Shown: positions 15,534 through 24,599, counted from the stretch's first letter. The stretch: DNA of 64,000 bases from Neorhizobium huautlense (GCF_002968575.1 NZ_PVBM01000003.1:62001-126000); one strand, 5' to 3'. Numbers and translations are program-made. Notes: generated by a model from the sequence alone, not told the origin.

Positions 15534-16064
15534 CAGCCACCTTCCGAATTCTTTCTTCGGCTTCATGCGCAGTTCGCTGCGACGAAGGCCGGCTGGCTGT
15601 ATTGTCCAAGCGTGAGGAAAAGTGCACGACATTGGATAATGATCGGACCGACGCCGCAAATCCCAGCGCCTAGGAAGCTCTGGAGACGCAGGCTTTCACT
15701 TACGAGGATCAGCTCGCAATGAAGCGCTAGAGGGGCTTTGGCGGGCATCAACCCAATATTTCGCGAATGGCAGCATCATTTCCGCAACGGACCGGCAGCG
15801 ACGGCGAACGTGGGCAAGATATCTGTCTTCGCGAACTTCAACTTTTGAATTTGAATGGCGATTACCTGCTCCATCGACTGGCGTTTATCGCTTCTTCGAA
15901 CAAAATCAGAACATCTGCTTTGACAATCCTTAGAATCCGTGGATTATCACTGGGCAATGCATGGCTTCCAGCCAAGCTCCCCCCGAGCGCTGGGAGCCGT
16001 CGGGGACGGAAGCGCCTGCGTGGCCGTACCTTTTTCTCTGCTCAAGATTGATAGGACGAAGCTC
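15534..16064. other. intergenic stretch, nothing supported
   Basis: About 530 bases follow the ATPase operon. The open frames here are short and show no protein-like composition. No transposon ends, RNA gene or strong terminator hairpin with a T-run were seen. Confidence 0.45.
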
Positions 16065-16547
16065 ATGGCCAAAGACGCTGCACTATTGTCTGAGCTGCAT
16101 AAGCTGATCGGACAGCGGATGGATGCTGGCCAGATTGCACAGCCGAGCCAGATTGTTGAAGAAATTTTTAAGAACAAGCCTCTGACAAGCCCTCATGCCG
16201 ACTTCTACAGGGCGTTTGCCAAGAAGGAATTGGTAAAGGTAGTGACGCGAATGCTGAAGCGCATCGGCATGAGCGACGATCCCGCCTCTCCTCAGATGGT
16301 GTTTCCGAGCCATACCCGTTTGGTTAAATCATATCCCGTGATCAGAAACGGTGAGAGGGCGCTGGTTCCCATAAGCCTTTGCACGCCGCGAGAACTCTCT
16401 GACCATATATTACTTCTTCGCAAGCAGGCGAAGGGCTGTGAAAACCACGCTGCCGAGCTGGAGGAATATGTGGCCAGCAAAATCTCTTTGGAGGAAGCCC
16501 AGGCCCTAAAGGAGCATTCGGAAGCGGCCGAGGTCGAGCCGGCCTGA
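16065..16547 (+). CDS. hypothetical protein, 160 residues
   Basis: The ATG at 16065 is preceded by AGGA at about 9 bases. The protein is helical and hydrophilic, with segments such as LHKLIGQRMDAGQI and YRAFAKKELVKVVTRMLKRIG, and ends in an acidic Glu/Ala-rich helix. No family, membrane segment or catalytic motif was recognised. It stands alone, with 530 empty bases upstream and a convergent RelA/SpoT-domain gene downstream. The basic middle part could bind nucleic acid, but this is weak. Confidence 0.5.
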   Translation: MAKDAALLSELHKLIGQRMDAGQIAQPSQIVEEIFKNKPLTSPHADFYRAFAKKELVKVVTRMLKRIGMSDDPASPQMVFPSHTRLVKSYPVIRNGERALVPISLCTPRELSDHILLLRKQAKGCENHAAELEEYVASKISLEEAQALKEHSEAAEVEPA

Positions 16548-16613
16548 CTCCAGGAAGCCAACGCGGGATGACCATCTAAACAAGTACGATGGGCAGGCCT
16601 AAAGCAGTTGTTC

Positions 16614-17225
16614 TCAATGCTGCGCGCTCCGCTTTACGAACAGATCGTTGAACACCCGATCCGCTCCCCACGCCTGAGCCGATGTGAAGGCAAGCTGTCG
16701 CAACTCGTCGCTGGCCAGTGGCTGCTGCCCGGGCTTGTAGCCGAGATCATGGTTCGCTTCGGACCATGCGTGCTGAAAGAGAGTCTTGATCTGCAACTCG
16801 AAGCAGTAGGGCACGAGGTTCTTGTCGAAACTAGGATCGATCAGATCTTGCTGCAGCATAAGGATATGGTGATTTCCGAAATACCCAAACTCCCACTCGT
16901 TCTCTGGCAACATGTCTTTCGATTCGATGGCGTGGAAGTAGCGCTGAACTTCCTCCGAAATCCTATGCACGTCGTCCTTATAGAAAGTGATGATCCGCGC
17001 GCCGATTTGATCCTGAATCTGATGAAGCGGATCTTCGTACTTCGCTTTTCCATCTTTCTCAGCAGCGGCTTTGCCCATGAAGCGCTCCACAGACTTCGGG
17101 CGCGTCGAGATGCGATCGATCCGCGGCTGACCGGCGAAGATGTCCTGCAATAAGTTGGCGAGCTTATCGGCGATGGGGAAGAGTACGGTTTCGTACCGCG
17201 CTCGATATTGAGCTTCGACGGTCAT
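16614..17225 (-). CDS. RelA/SpoT-domain protein (nucleotide pyrophosphokinase-like)
   Basis: The 203-residue protein has the core of the RelA/SpoT synthetase fold: STRPKSVERFMGK, then DQIGARIITFYKDDV, and YCFELQIKTLFQHAWSEANH with a following LGYK. These match the substrate-binding R-x-K, D-x-x-GxR and EIQ-type E-x-QI-T...W-x-x-x-H motifs of (p)ppGpp synthetases and of toxic small alarmone synthetases. There is no hydrolase, TGS or ACT domain. Its ATG overlaps the stop of the upstream 364-residue gene (ATGA), so the two are translationally coupled. It could make (p)ppGpp or ppApp, or transfer pyrophosphate to tRNA as some toxSAS do. A toxin-type role is inference from the two-gene layout. Confidence 0.8.
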   Translation of the reverse strand: MTVEAQYRARYETVLFPIADKLANLLQDIFAGQPRIDRISTRPKSVERFMGKAAAEKDGKAKYEDPLHQIQDQIGARIITFYKDDVHRISEEVQRYFHAIESKDMLPENEWEFGYFGNHHILMLQQDLIDPSFDKNLVPYCFELQIKTLFQHAWSEANHDLGYKPGQQPLASDELRQLAFTSAQAWGADRVFNDLFVKRSAQH

Positions 17226-18316
17226 CTACCCTTCTCCAGTTTTTCGCTAATCACTGAGCCGACTGTGCTGAAGCGCATCTTATCGGCTCCTTCCTCGACG
17301 GGTTTGTGTTCGAAGACCTTATCGAAGGAGGCAGCGTCAGCGGTGAGCATGGCCCCATTGTCCAGTTCCACGGTGCGATAAGGCAATTGCCGAGTGAACT
17401 CGGTGGCATCGAACTGAAAATTATCATTGGCCAGGTCAGCTCGTTCGAGCTGCTTCACCACGGCGGCCTTGGCGCCCTCGGAAAATCCGTAACGATTACA
17501 GAAAACCTCAACGCTCAATGTCTCTGTACCAAGCCCACTGGCCAAGGTAGCCGCGGCAGTGATCTGGCGCTTGATTTCCAAATCGTCCGTCGTTTTGATC
17601 GCCTTCTTCAATGCGACAGCGAGACGACGGGTACCAAACGCAGGGCTAGTCATAAAGTCCGACAGCAGAAACTCCTTAACCCAGTAGTCCGACGACTCCA
17701 GATCCTGACTGTTAATCTGCTTGTCGACGGCCATGCCACTCCAGAAACCACCTTGGAATGACTGATGCTTGTAGACGACAGCTTTGTAGGAATGCGCATT
17801 TTTCATGAACACGCGGTCGATGAATTCGACCGTCAACATGTCGGCAGCCTCGTTTACAACCACGCCATTGTTGGCGCGAAAACGTGATATCACCACCTTG
17901 TGCTCGGCACCTTCGGTGCCCTTGATCAGGAATAGAAGCCCGAGCCCCGAGCGACGGGTCGTTACCGTCGCCAGTTCCTCGGCAAGCACACGGCCCAAAT
18001 CAACCCCGGGCGCTGACGCATAGGCAATCAACATGTCACGACGCGCGTTGGCTTGAGCGCCGCCGTTGCCCTTGTTGAAGGCGATGCCGATGTTGCATTC
18101 GGTATCGGCCTTTTCGTACACGTTTCTCATTAGGATAAACATGTCGCCTTCATGCGGCACTTGGCTTCCGACGATGGCCGATGGCTCGGCGGCCCCCTTA
18201 TTGGGATATACAAGGTATGTATGGATGCTCTCGATGGGCAAGCTTATCCCCCTCGCTGCCGAATACTTCGATTTTACAACAGCTACATATAATACCTGTC
18301 CCAACGTCGCTAGCAA
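17222..18316 (-). CDS. NdpA/YejK-like protein coupled to RelA/SpoT-domain gene
   Basis: The 364-residue protein has distant similarity to nucleoid-associated NdpA/YejK (NA37): a middle strand-helix part with LGLLFLIKGTEG, and a C-terminus with LTADAASFDKVF and MRFSTVGSVISEKLEKG, which parallels the last region of NdpA. The start is uncertain; TTG at 18316 opens the frame and no good ribosome site is visible. Its stop overlaps the RelA/SpoT start by 4 bases. The two may form a toxin/neutraliser or sensor/effector pair. The family assignment is tentative. Confidence 0.5.
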   Translation of the reverse strand: MLATLGQVLYVAVVKSKYSAARGISLPIESIHTYLVYPNKGAAEPSAIVGSQVPHEGDMFILMRNVYEKADTECNIGIAFNKGNGGAQANARRDMLIAYASAPGVDLGRVLAEELATVTTRRSGLGLLFLIKGTEGAEHKVVISRFRANNGVVVNEAADMLTVEFIDRVFMKNAHSYKAVVYKHQSFQGGFWSGMAVDKQINSQDLESSDYWVKEFLLSDFMTSPAFGTRRLAVALKKAIKTTDDLEIKRQITAAATLASGLGTETLSVEVFCNRYGFSEGAKAAVVKQLERADLANDNFQFDATEFTRQLPYRTVELDNGAMLTADAASFDKVFEHKPVEEGADKMRFSTVGSVISEKLEKGR

Positions 18317-18590
18317 TTGAACTTGAGTCGCCGCTGCTTGAGTTGAGCACGTAAATCGCCGACATTCTGGCGTTACGTACCTGAAAAGTCCTTGAGCTAC
18401 CTGAAGATTGGCACCAACTTCCGGCGACGATTGCTCATTGCTGTGTTGTTTGCGGAAGGCGATTGACGGCCGGAGCGTCGTTCATGCGTGAGATACGTTA
18501 GTTTTCAAGCATTGCAGCGCACACACCCTTTCAACTTTTGCACGAATCGCCTTTATTGGAGAATAGAATGATCGATTGGCGGGAAATTCA

Positions 18591-20204
18591 ATGGGCAATG
18601 TAGTCCTGATCTCAGGCCCCATTTCAGTGGGCAAATCGGCGCTGGTCAACGAGTTCGAAAAGCGTTTCGGCGATCGGAGGATTTCCACGCGGCAGTTGTT
18701 ATTACAGCGCAACCCACAAGGCGACCGGGAAGCGCTTATTAAGCTGGGATTGGAGCTTGACGAGAGCACGTCCGGCCGATGGGTCCTTGATGAGTTCCTC
18801 GATGTCGCTCGAGGTGATCTGGAAGGATCGATCTGGCTTATTGATGCGGTACGGACGTTGGATCAAGTCCAGCATTTTAGACAACAGTTACCCGGAAAAG
18901 TTTTTCATGTTCATCTGACAGCGCCGATTGGCGTCCTTCGGAAACGTTACCTTGAACGTCCAGCAGAGTTGCAGGAGTTTTCCAGTTACGACGATGCTCG
19001 CCTTCACGGAACAGAAAGGAACATCGATGACTTGGCGACGGTGGCTGATTGCATCCTCGATACGCATAAGAACGACGCTGCTTCGCTCCTGGCGCGCGCC
19101 GCGAGCGATCTGAACCTCTTTCCGAAGACGACGGAAAGACTCGTCGACGTTCTCGTTGGTGCGCAGTTCGGTAGCGAGGGAAAAGGCAATATATGCGCGC
19201 ATATTGCAAAGGATTATCATATCCTTATGCGGGTCGGAGGACCAAACGCCGGTCATAAGGTCTCTTTTCCGAAGTATGACTACATTCAACTTCCATCGGG
19301 AACGCTGTCCAACCCGGATGCCAAGCTCTTAATCGGCGCGGGGGCCACGCTCTCTGTCAAGCAGGTCCTTAAGGAGGTCCGGGATCTCAAACTTACGGGA
19401 GATCGGCTGTCTATTGATCCTCAAGCCGTGATCATCGAAGACACGGACATCGAGACCGAGATGGGGAGTCTAGAGGCGATCGGCTCAACTAAGAAAGGCG
19501 TGGGCGTCGCAACCGCTAGGAAAATACTTGGGCGTGGCGACAAGGTCTACTTTGACTCCCCTGTTCGGCTCGCGAGAGACGTGCCCGAACTCAAGGAATA
19601 TGTCCGGTGCACGAAGATTGAGCTCGAAAAGGCTTACCTGCGCGGCGATCGAATTTTGCTCGAAGGGACACAAGGGACTGATCTGAGCATCCATCACGGG
19701 TATTATCCGTGGGTCACGTCCAGAGAAACGACCGCTTCTGGATGCTTGGCAGACGCAGGTATCGCTCCAGCAAGGGTCCGCCGCGTGATCATGGTGACGC
19801 GCACATATCCTATCCGCGTAGGGGGAAAATCCGGTCCCATGATGCGGGAAATAGATTTCGCGACGATCGCTGAGCGAAGTGGCGTATCCGAAGCGGAAAT
19901 CCGTGGAACGGAAGTTGGTACCGTATCAGGTAAGAAACGTCGGATTGGAGAATTTGATTGGGAGCAGGTACGACGGTCAGCGGTACTAAATGGAGCAACA
20001 GATATCGCACTTACGTTCGCTGACTACATTAATGCGTCGAATAAGTCTGCAACGGAATACGCGATGCTCACAGCCGAAACGAAGAAATTCGTTGAGGAAC
20101 TTGAACGTGTCACCGGGACCGATGTTACTTGGATCACCAAGGGTTTTGGTGAGGATGCCATTGTGATCGATCGCAGAGGAAGCAGAACTGAAAATGGAAA
20201 TTGA
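18591..20204 (+). CDS. P-loop kinase fused to PurZ-type adenylosuccinate synthetase
   Basis: This 537-residue protein joins two enzymes. Residues ~4-170 are a nucleoside/nucleotide kinase-like P-loop domain (GPISVGKSA at 9-17). Residues ~186-535 are a short adenylosuccinate-synthetase domain, about 350 residues as in archaeal and phage forms rather than ~430 as in bacterial PurA. The start motif is GAQFGSEGKG (190-199), with Ser195 where PurA has its catalytic Asp, then VGGPNAGH (215-222), EGTQGTDLSIHHG, TSRETTASG and VGTVSGKKRR. A Ser at this place is, to my knowledge, typical of phage PurZ, which makes 2-aminodeoxyadenylosuccinate from dGMP. I chose the ATG at 18591. It overlaps the next gene by 11 bases. 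A housekeeping purine role looks unlikely. Confidence 0.8.
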   Translation: MGNVVLISGPISVGKSALVNEFEKRFGDRRISTRQLLLQRNPQGDREALIKLGLELDESTSGRWVLDEFLDVARGDLEGSIWLIDAVRTLDQVQHFRQQLPGKVFHVHLTAPIGVLRKRYLERPAELQEFSSYDDARLHGTERNIDDLATVADCILDTHKNDAASLLARAASDLNLFPKTTERLVDVLVGAQFGSEGKGNICAHIAKDYHILMRVGGPNAGHKVSFPKYDYIQLPSGTLSNPDAKLLIGAGATLSVKQVLKEVRDLKLTGDRLSIDPQAVIIEDTDIETEMGSLEAIGSTKKGVGVATARKILGRGDKVYFDSPVRLARDVPELKEYVRCTKIELEKAYLRGDRILLEGTQGTDLSIHHGYYPWVTSRETTASGCLADAGIAPARVRRVIMVTRTYPIRVGGKSGPMMREIDFATIAERSGVSEAEIRGTEVGTVSGKKRRIGEFDWEQVRRSAVLNGATDIALTFADYINASNKSATEYAMLTAETKKFVEELERVTGTDVTWITKGFGEDAIVIDRRGSRTENGN

Positions 20205-20883
20205 GCTTCTTGTAAAAACCTATCCGCGATTGTTTCACATGGCGGAAGACGGCGCGTTTCCTTCCATCCAAGAACACGGCCTCCTTAGCGCGACAGCGTT
20301 GCTCGACCGCTATGAAATTAACGGGCAACAACGAATAGCGATCGAAGCACGGCGGCGCCCGGAAAGCGTAACGATCTCGAAGGAGGGGCTGCCCGACGCT
20401 GTTATCCGCGACAACAAACCAATGACAGACAGTGCTTTGGAGAAATGTTTGTTGGACGGGCTTGTACCAGAGCAATGGTATCGCACGTTAAATGGAAAGA
20501 CGTTTTTTTGGCTTCACAAGAAGCGTCTATGGAGATTGCTGGATGCTGAAGCCTACCGTGCATTTCCGCAAACAATCCTTACGATTGACACCGCATCGCT
20601 CGTTGCTGCTCATCAAGACAAGATCCTTCTCAGCCCGATCAACAGCGGCTCCACTATTATGAAACCGCAGCCACGGGGGGCCAACACATTCCTCCCAATT
20701 AGTGAGTATCCCTACGCGGATCGGAGGAAATCGCGGTCCGTTGAGAACGCGCTGGTGGAGTTGACGGTGCATTATGGCGTCCAGGATATCAAGGACCATA
20801 TGATATCGGCACACCGGTTCGCAGATGGAAAGTTAGCAGAGCTATGGCGGCGCCCTGGTTCAGCGCCCAATGACGGACCTTGA
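20194..20883 (+). CDS. DUF7002-like protein, possible ADP-ribosyltransferase fold
   Basis: The 229-residue protein begins with YPRLFHMAEDGAFPSIQEHG followed by LLSATALLD. This fits the DUF7002 family and resembles the first strands of ART/DarT-like folds (FH-x-x...I-x-x-x-GL). A second conserved-looking part has WYRTLNGKTFFWLHKKRLWRLL. I do not see a certain catalytic Glu, so activity is uncertain. The ATG lies 11 bases inside the end of the kinase-PurZ gene, so both are translated from one message. The tight coupling says the two proteins work together; one reading is a nucleotide-making enzyme plus a modifying effector. This is inference. Confidence 0.65.
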   Translation: MEIELLVKTYPRLFHMAEDGAFPSIQEHGLLSATALLDRYEINGQQRIAIEARRRPESVTISKEGLPDAVIRDNKPMTDSALEKCLLDGLVPEQWYRTLNGKTFFWLHKKRLWRLLDAEAYRAFPQTILTIDTASLVAAHQDKILLSPINSGSTIMKPQPRGANTFLPISEYPYADRRKSRSVENALVELTVHYGVQDIKDHMISAHRFADGKLAELWRRPGSAPNDGP

Positions 20884-20942
20884 CGTAAGCGCTGCATCGG
20901 TAGGGCTCAGTTAGATTAGCATCGAAGCCAAACTGAAAACTT

Positions 20943-21491
20943 TCAGGCGATGAGGTCGTTGAACTTTGCGAGGAACCGTTCCCGCGCCTCATAAGGAGAC
21001 AGAAATTGAACGGTGACCGGCGCTGGGCGGATATTTGATTGTACCGCCCAGTAATCGGTACCATCGGGCATCAGCTGCGACTGCTCTGCCGCCAGTACAC
21101 GCAGATCAGCCAGCTTGACGTCAGCCATTGCAGCTCGATCAAGGCCAAAGCGACTGAATATTGCAGCTTCGACATTTGACTCAATGGCTTTGTACTCTGG
21201 TAGAAGTTGCTTCAGTGGTCTGGTGATGTCCCCAAGAAATGCTTCGGCAGCATCGTGCATCAATGCCTCAAGCTTGAAGGAGTCGGTGGTGTCGCAAACG
21301 TGAAGCGAGTGCTCTGCGACCGAATAGAAGCTTCGGCATTGGCCAGTATAGCGGCATATGTTTGCTAAACCTTGCGCAATATCCGCGATGGTAAATTCGC
21401 TGTGCCAAGGGTCAAGAAGATCGAACCAGGTGCCGCTTGCGAGCATAATGCTCGGTCCAGATTTCATCTTGACAGCGACCTGAACGTTCAT
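20943..21491 (-). CDS. HD-domain phosphohydrolase, YfbR-like
   Basis: The 182-residue protein belongs to the HD superfamily of (deoxy)nucleotide phosphohydrolases: FYSVAEHSLHV (His), EALMHDAAEAFLGD (His-Asp) and VKLADLRVLAAE (Asp) give the H...HD...D metal-binding set. An N-terminal GTWFDLLDP and IADIAQGLANICRYTGQ are typical of the phage/bacterial YfbR-like group. It is convergent with the DUF7002-like gene (60 bases apart). HD enzymes such as DatZ act with PurZ in phages, so the vicinity to a PurZ-type enzyme is notable, though this protein is nearer to the general YfbR-like type by motif. Confidence 0.8.
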   Translation of the reverse strand: MNVQVAVKMKSGPSIMLASGTWFDLLDPWHSEFTIADIAQGLANICRYTGQCRSFYSVAEHSLHVCDTTDSFKLEALMHDAAEAFLGDITRPLKQLLPEYKAIESNVEAAIFSRFGLDRAAMADVKLADLRVLAAEQSQLMPDGTDYWAVQSNIRPAPVTVQFLSPYEARERFLAKFNDLIA

Positions 21492-21706
21492 TGCGTATCC
21501 TTTAGCGAATCAGCTCTTCAATGCTATCTATGCGCGATCTTCGTTTGAGTTGAGTGAGAGCGCAAGATGCATTTTCGCTTGCTATCCTCGTTCCTCAGCA
21601 GGAACCAGTTGTTTTTCTAGCCGTCCACGCAAAACGATGGTGGCACAGTTAACGGCTCATTCAACCCGTAACCGGGCTCGCGAGCAAAGGCCAAGAAACC
21701 CCACCA

Positions 21707-23065
21707 CTAGTTGCTTTTGAGTTTTGCGGGCCGGTTCGCCTTTCGCAGCAGATCAGCTACGTGACTTGTGAGTCCCACGCGACCGACCACCAGAACCCCA
21801 TGGCCGTCAGGCATTGTGGCCAAAATCCGCCGCAACGTTTCTAGTCCAGCTGAAGTTTCGAATTCGACCCACGCATCAGCTTGTCCTGGAACGATAACGT
21901 CAGCTGTGGAACTTGTGGCACCGCAATGGAGCTGCACTATCCAGACAACATCGCCGTCATGAACCCATTCAAACCTTACAGGTCCGAGCCGGCTTGCTAG
22001 CACTGAATAGATAGCCGTGACATTTTCAACGACGAAGGAGGGCAACGTTTCGGGCAGCTGAAGGCCCAGCATGAACTGATCTCCCTCGCCTTTTCTCCCT
22101 TCGATGATGATTTCTCCCTTGGGCCCAGTTACCGCCGCACCAGAAAATTGAGCGCGCACCGCCGACTGGCAGATCACAGACCGGATGTTTGATCCGTCTG
22201 AATCCTCAGAGGACAGAAGGGCAAACGGGTCCACCCAACCTTTGACGGTCGTGTAGAGCCCTGGCTGCGGATCTGTTGGGGCAGTCCTGGTCCATACTTC
22301 CGCCGATCCGGTGTCTCGGCCGAACGTGAAAGGTGCGATGCGTCTCCCAATCACCGTCGTTCGTGGGACCGGGACGCCGAGTTCATTCGCGACCAGCAGA
22401 CCAAAAACCTTGTCGCCAAGATGGCGGCTGAACCTGTTTGGCCATAGCAGCGCCGCCGGCAGAAAGCCTGGCGCGTCCCATTCTAGCTCCCAAACGATGG
22501 TGTGACGCTGGTGGTACCCCCGAGGGCGAGGATGGATGCTGAATTCTATGCGAGCATTTTGGGCAAAAGACAGTTCGGCTGAGAACCCGTAGACCGTCTT
22601 CAGTATGTTCAAGCCAAGAGCCAATGGCAGGGAGGCGGCTCCAGGTTTCTCGACGCAACGTGGCGTATCATCTGGGGCGAACTCGATGAGCTGCCCCTGG
22701 ACGACGCCAGATACGCCCCCGTCATGGATGTCTATTGTTTCATTCACGATGAGATGCAAATCTTCTGCCGCGAGGCGGTGAAGCACCGCGAGCGCCTCTT
22801 CAACCGTCTGCAGGCCATAGACAAACTCCCGGCTACGCGGGCTGTTGGGTTCATAGCTTCTGACATTCACCGTTCGGTCGAAGCTCCGGCCTAACAGTGC
22901 CGTGATCGCCTCCGTCGGACCCTGAAAACGATGGTTCTCTTCAAAACCCGCGATCCTACAGTAGCTTTGTATGAGGCGTCCACCCGCTGGCCGAAAAGCC
23001 ACAAACTGCGCGATATTCGCCGTTGCGGCTAAGGAGTTTAAAATCTCGTCTTTGTGTAGTGCCAT
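21707..23065 (-). CDS. PEP/pyruvate-binding ATP-grasp-like protein
   Basis: The 452-residue protein recalls the N-terminal PEP/pyruvate-binding (ATP-grasp) domain of PEP synthase and PPDK, with NVRSYEPNSPRSREFVYG, then ETIDIHDGGVSGVVQG and a late VRFEWVHDGDVVWIVQLH strand. The phosphohistidine and PEP-utilising domains of full PPS enzymes are absent, so it should phosphorylate or ligate something else. Its ATG lies ~20 bases from a run of intergenic DNA with no visible promoter. The HD gene follows on the same strand after 215 bases. I infer it belongs to the nucleotide-metabolism cluster at 18.6-21.5 kb. Confidence 0.6.
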   Translation of the reverse strand: MALHKDEILNSLAATANIAQFVAFRPAGGRLIQSYCRIAGFEENHRFQGPTEAITALLGRSFDRTVNVRSYEPNSPRSREFVYGLQTVEEALAVLHRLAAEDLHLIVNETIDIHDGGVSGVVQGQLIEFAPDDTPRCVEKPGAASLPLALGLNILKTVYGFSAELSFAQNARIEFSIHPRPRGYHQRHTIVWELEWDAPGFLPAALLWPNRFSRHLGDKVFGLLVANELGVPVPRTTVIGRRIAPFTFGRDTGSAEVWTRTAPTDPQPGLYTTVKGWVDPFALLSSEDSDGSNIRSVICQSAVRAQFSGAAVTGPKGEIIIEGRKGEGDQFMLGLQLPETLPSFVVENVTAIYSVLASRLGPVRFEWVHDGDVVWIVQLHCGATSSTADVIVPGQADAWVEFETSAGLETLRRILATMPDGHGVLVVGRVGLTSHVADLLRKANRPAKLKSN

Positions 23066-23470
23066 ACTGCAACCGTGCCCGTTCGGAGTCGTCCTGTCCG
23101 CTCTTACAGAATCTAGCTCCGTCGTAACACCCCCTCATAGTAAAGCGACGTCGCCTGTGGAAGAGGTCCAAGCCGGCGGTATCCCTTGGTAGGCAAGTCG
23201 GGCCCCACAGGTCGTGCCTCAATCAACGTCGACGGGCTGATCCATAACGCCTTTTTCGACAAGATCCGCTGGCCAAAGCCAGTCGCCTCCGTCAACGCTC
23301 GCAATTTGCAAGCGGCCTATCCGGACCATTGCCGGAGTCCTTGAGCGCAGTTCGCGCCGCGGTGTCCTTGATCAAGATGACGAGAAACGCTAATGACGCT
23401 TGGCCTTTGCTCAAAAATGTAGCCGCCGTCGCTTTGGTTCAGCGGCAGGCTATCCCGGCGCGACCTGGGC
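23066..23470. other. intergenic stretch with a possible short coding remnant
   Basis: Nothing full-length is supported here. On the minus strand 23219-23329 a 36-codon frame ends in WLWPADLVEKGVMDQPVDVD, which has protein-like composition and may be the tail of a lost gene. It lies at the border between the nucleotide cluster and the mobile-element cluster. Confidence 0.3.
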
Positions 23471-24599
23471 TTATAGAACCCCCCACGCCCGAAACCTCCC
23501 CCTCCCCGTCATCTCCCTCAAGCCGAGTTCCAAAACAATCCGCCGCGCCGCCTGCGGCGTGACGTCGAGGGTCTTCGCCACCATTCCGGCCGACACCAGC
23601 GGTTTCGCCATCACCAGCTCGACCAGCTCCGGCAGCTTTGAAGACGTCCGGCGTCCGTCCAGCTTTCGCTCGAACATTTTTCGCGCCAGCGCCAACCGGT
23701 CATGCTCCTTCATGCCGATCTCCGCGGCCGCGATCAGCCCATGCGCGATAGCAAGCAGCCGGGTTTCCCGATCACGATGCCGGCGCCGATCGACAGGGAT
23801 GGTTTTGAGGCCGAGATTGATGGCGGCCAGATGGGCGCCGGTGGTGATGCCGGCCTGGCGCAGGATGGAGGCGGCAAATAGCCGGCCGAGCCACGGCGCA
23901 TGCTGCAGGACGGCCAGCTCGTTCCAGGCATCGAGGGCGACGATCGCCTGCAGCACCGCCGGCAAGTTTTCGGCCTGGCGAAGCACGCCGCGCCATTCCT
24001 CGATCCGGGCATCCTCGTCCCAGTCCAGATCATAGATCATCGGGTCTTTGTCCTGGACGCTGCCACGCCCGGGGTCTTCTGGCACTCTCGATCGCAGCCT
24101 CCGATCGGGCGAGCACCGCATCGATGGCGACGTAGTCGACGCCTTCGATACTATCCGCGTCATCATTATCCCCCTCCCCTTCCGGATCAGCCATAAGTGC
24201 GGGCCGAATGACGCCGGCGGTCGTTGCCTCGTCTCCGCCGCCCGACGCGATCTCCGAGGTTTTCCGGAGCGCGCGAATGCCTTCTGCCGACAGCGCCCAG
24301 TCCGGAGACTGCGCGGCAATGCGCCGGCGGGTGCGCAGCACGTCGCGGGCGATGGTGAGCTCGTGGGTGGGGGTGCGGATATCACGGGTGGCGTCGTGCA
24401 GGACGAGGTCCTCGAGATGGACGAGTTCGCCATCGCTCCACAGCGAGGCGCAGGCGTCGGCGAAGTTTTGACGTTCGAGGAAGCCGGCGCCGACCGGCGA
24501 ACGGGCGATGCGCTCGTCGAGACGGGTCAGAGCGACACCGGCGTCGAAAGCCGGCCGCATCAGGGCTGTCATGCTGATTTTCGCGAGATCGTAAACCAT
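23471..24599 (-). pseudogene. DUF1612 (RHE_PE00001-type) helix-turn-helix protein, frameshifted
   Basis: The family is a ~370-residue rhizobial plasmid protein with a Fic-like helical part and a C-terminal HTH. The first half (MVYDLAKISMTALMRPAFD, on to [11 protein letters not shown]) runs in one frame from ATG 24599. The second half ([20 protein letters not shown] to the HTH part [19 protein letters not shown] and the end [11 protein letters not shown]) continues in another frame. The switch lies near 24068-24074 at a CCCCGGG run read on the minus strand; one base less would restore a single frame. It is either a pseudogene, a sequencing error or a slip site. Its neighbours, the TA pair and a recombinase, form a recurrent rhizobial cluster. 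Confidence 0.7.

Noticed and set aside
15767..16051. 94-residue plus-strand open frame
   Set aside because: Arg/Ser/Leu-rich shadow-like composition with no start signal; it runs into the next gene without coupling.
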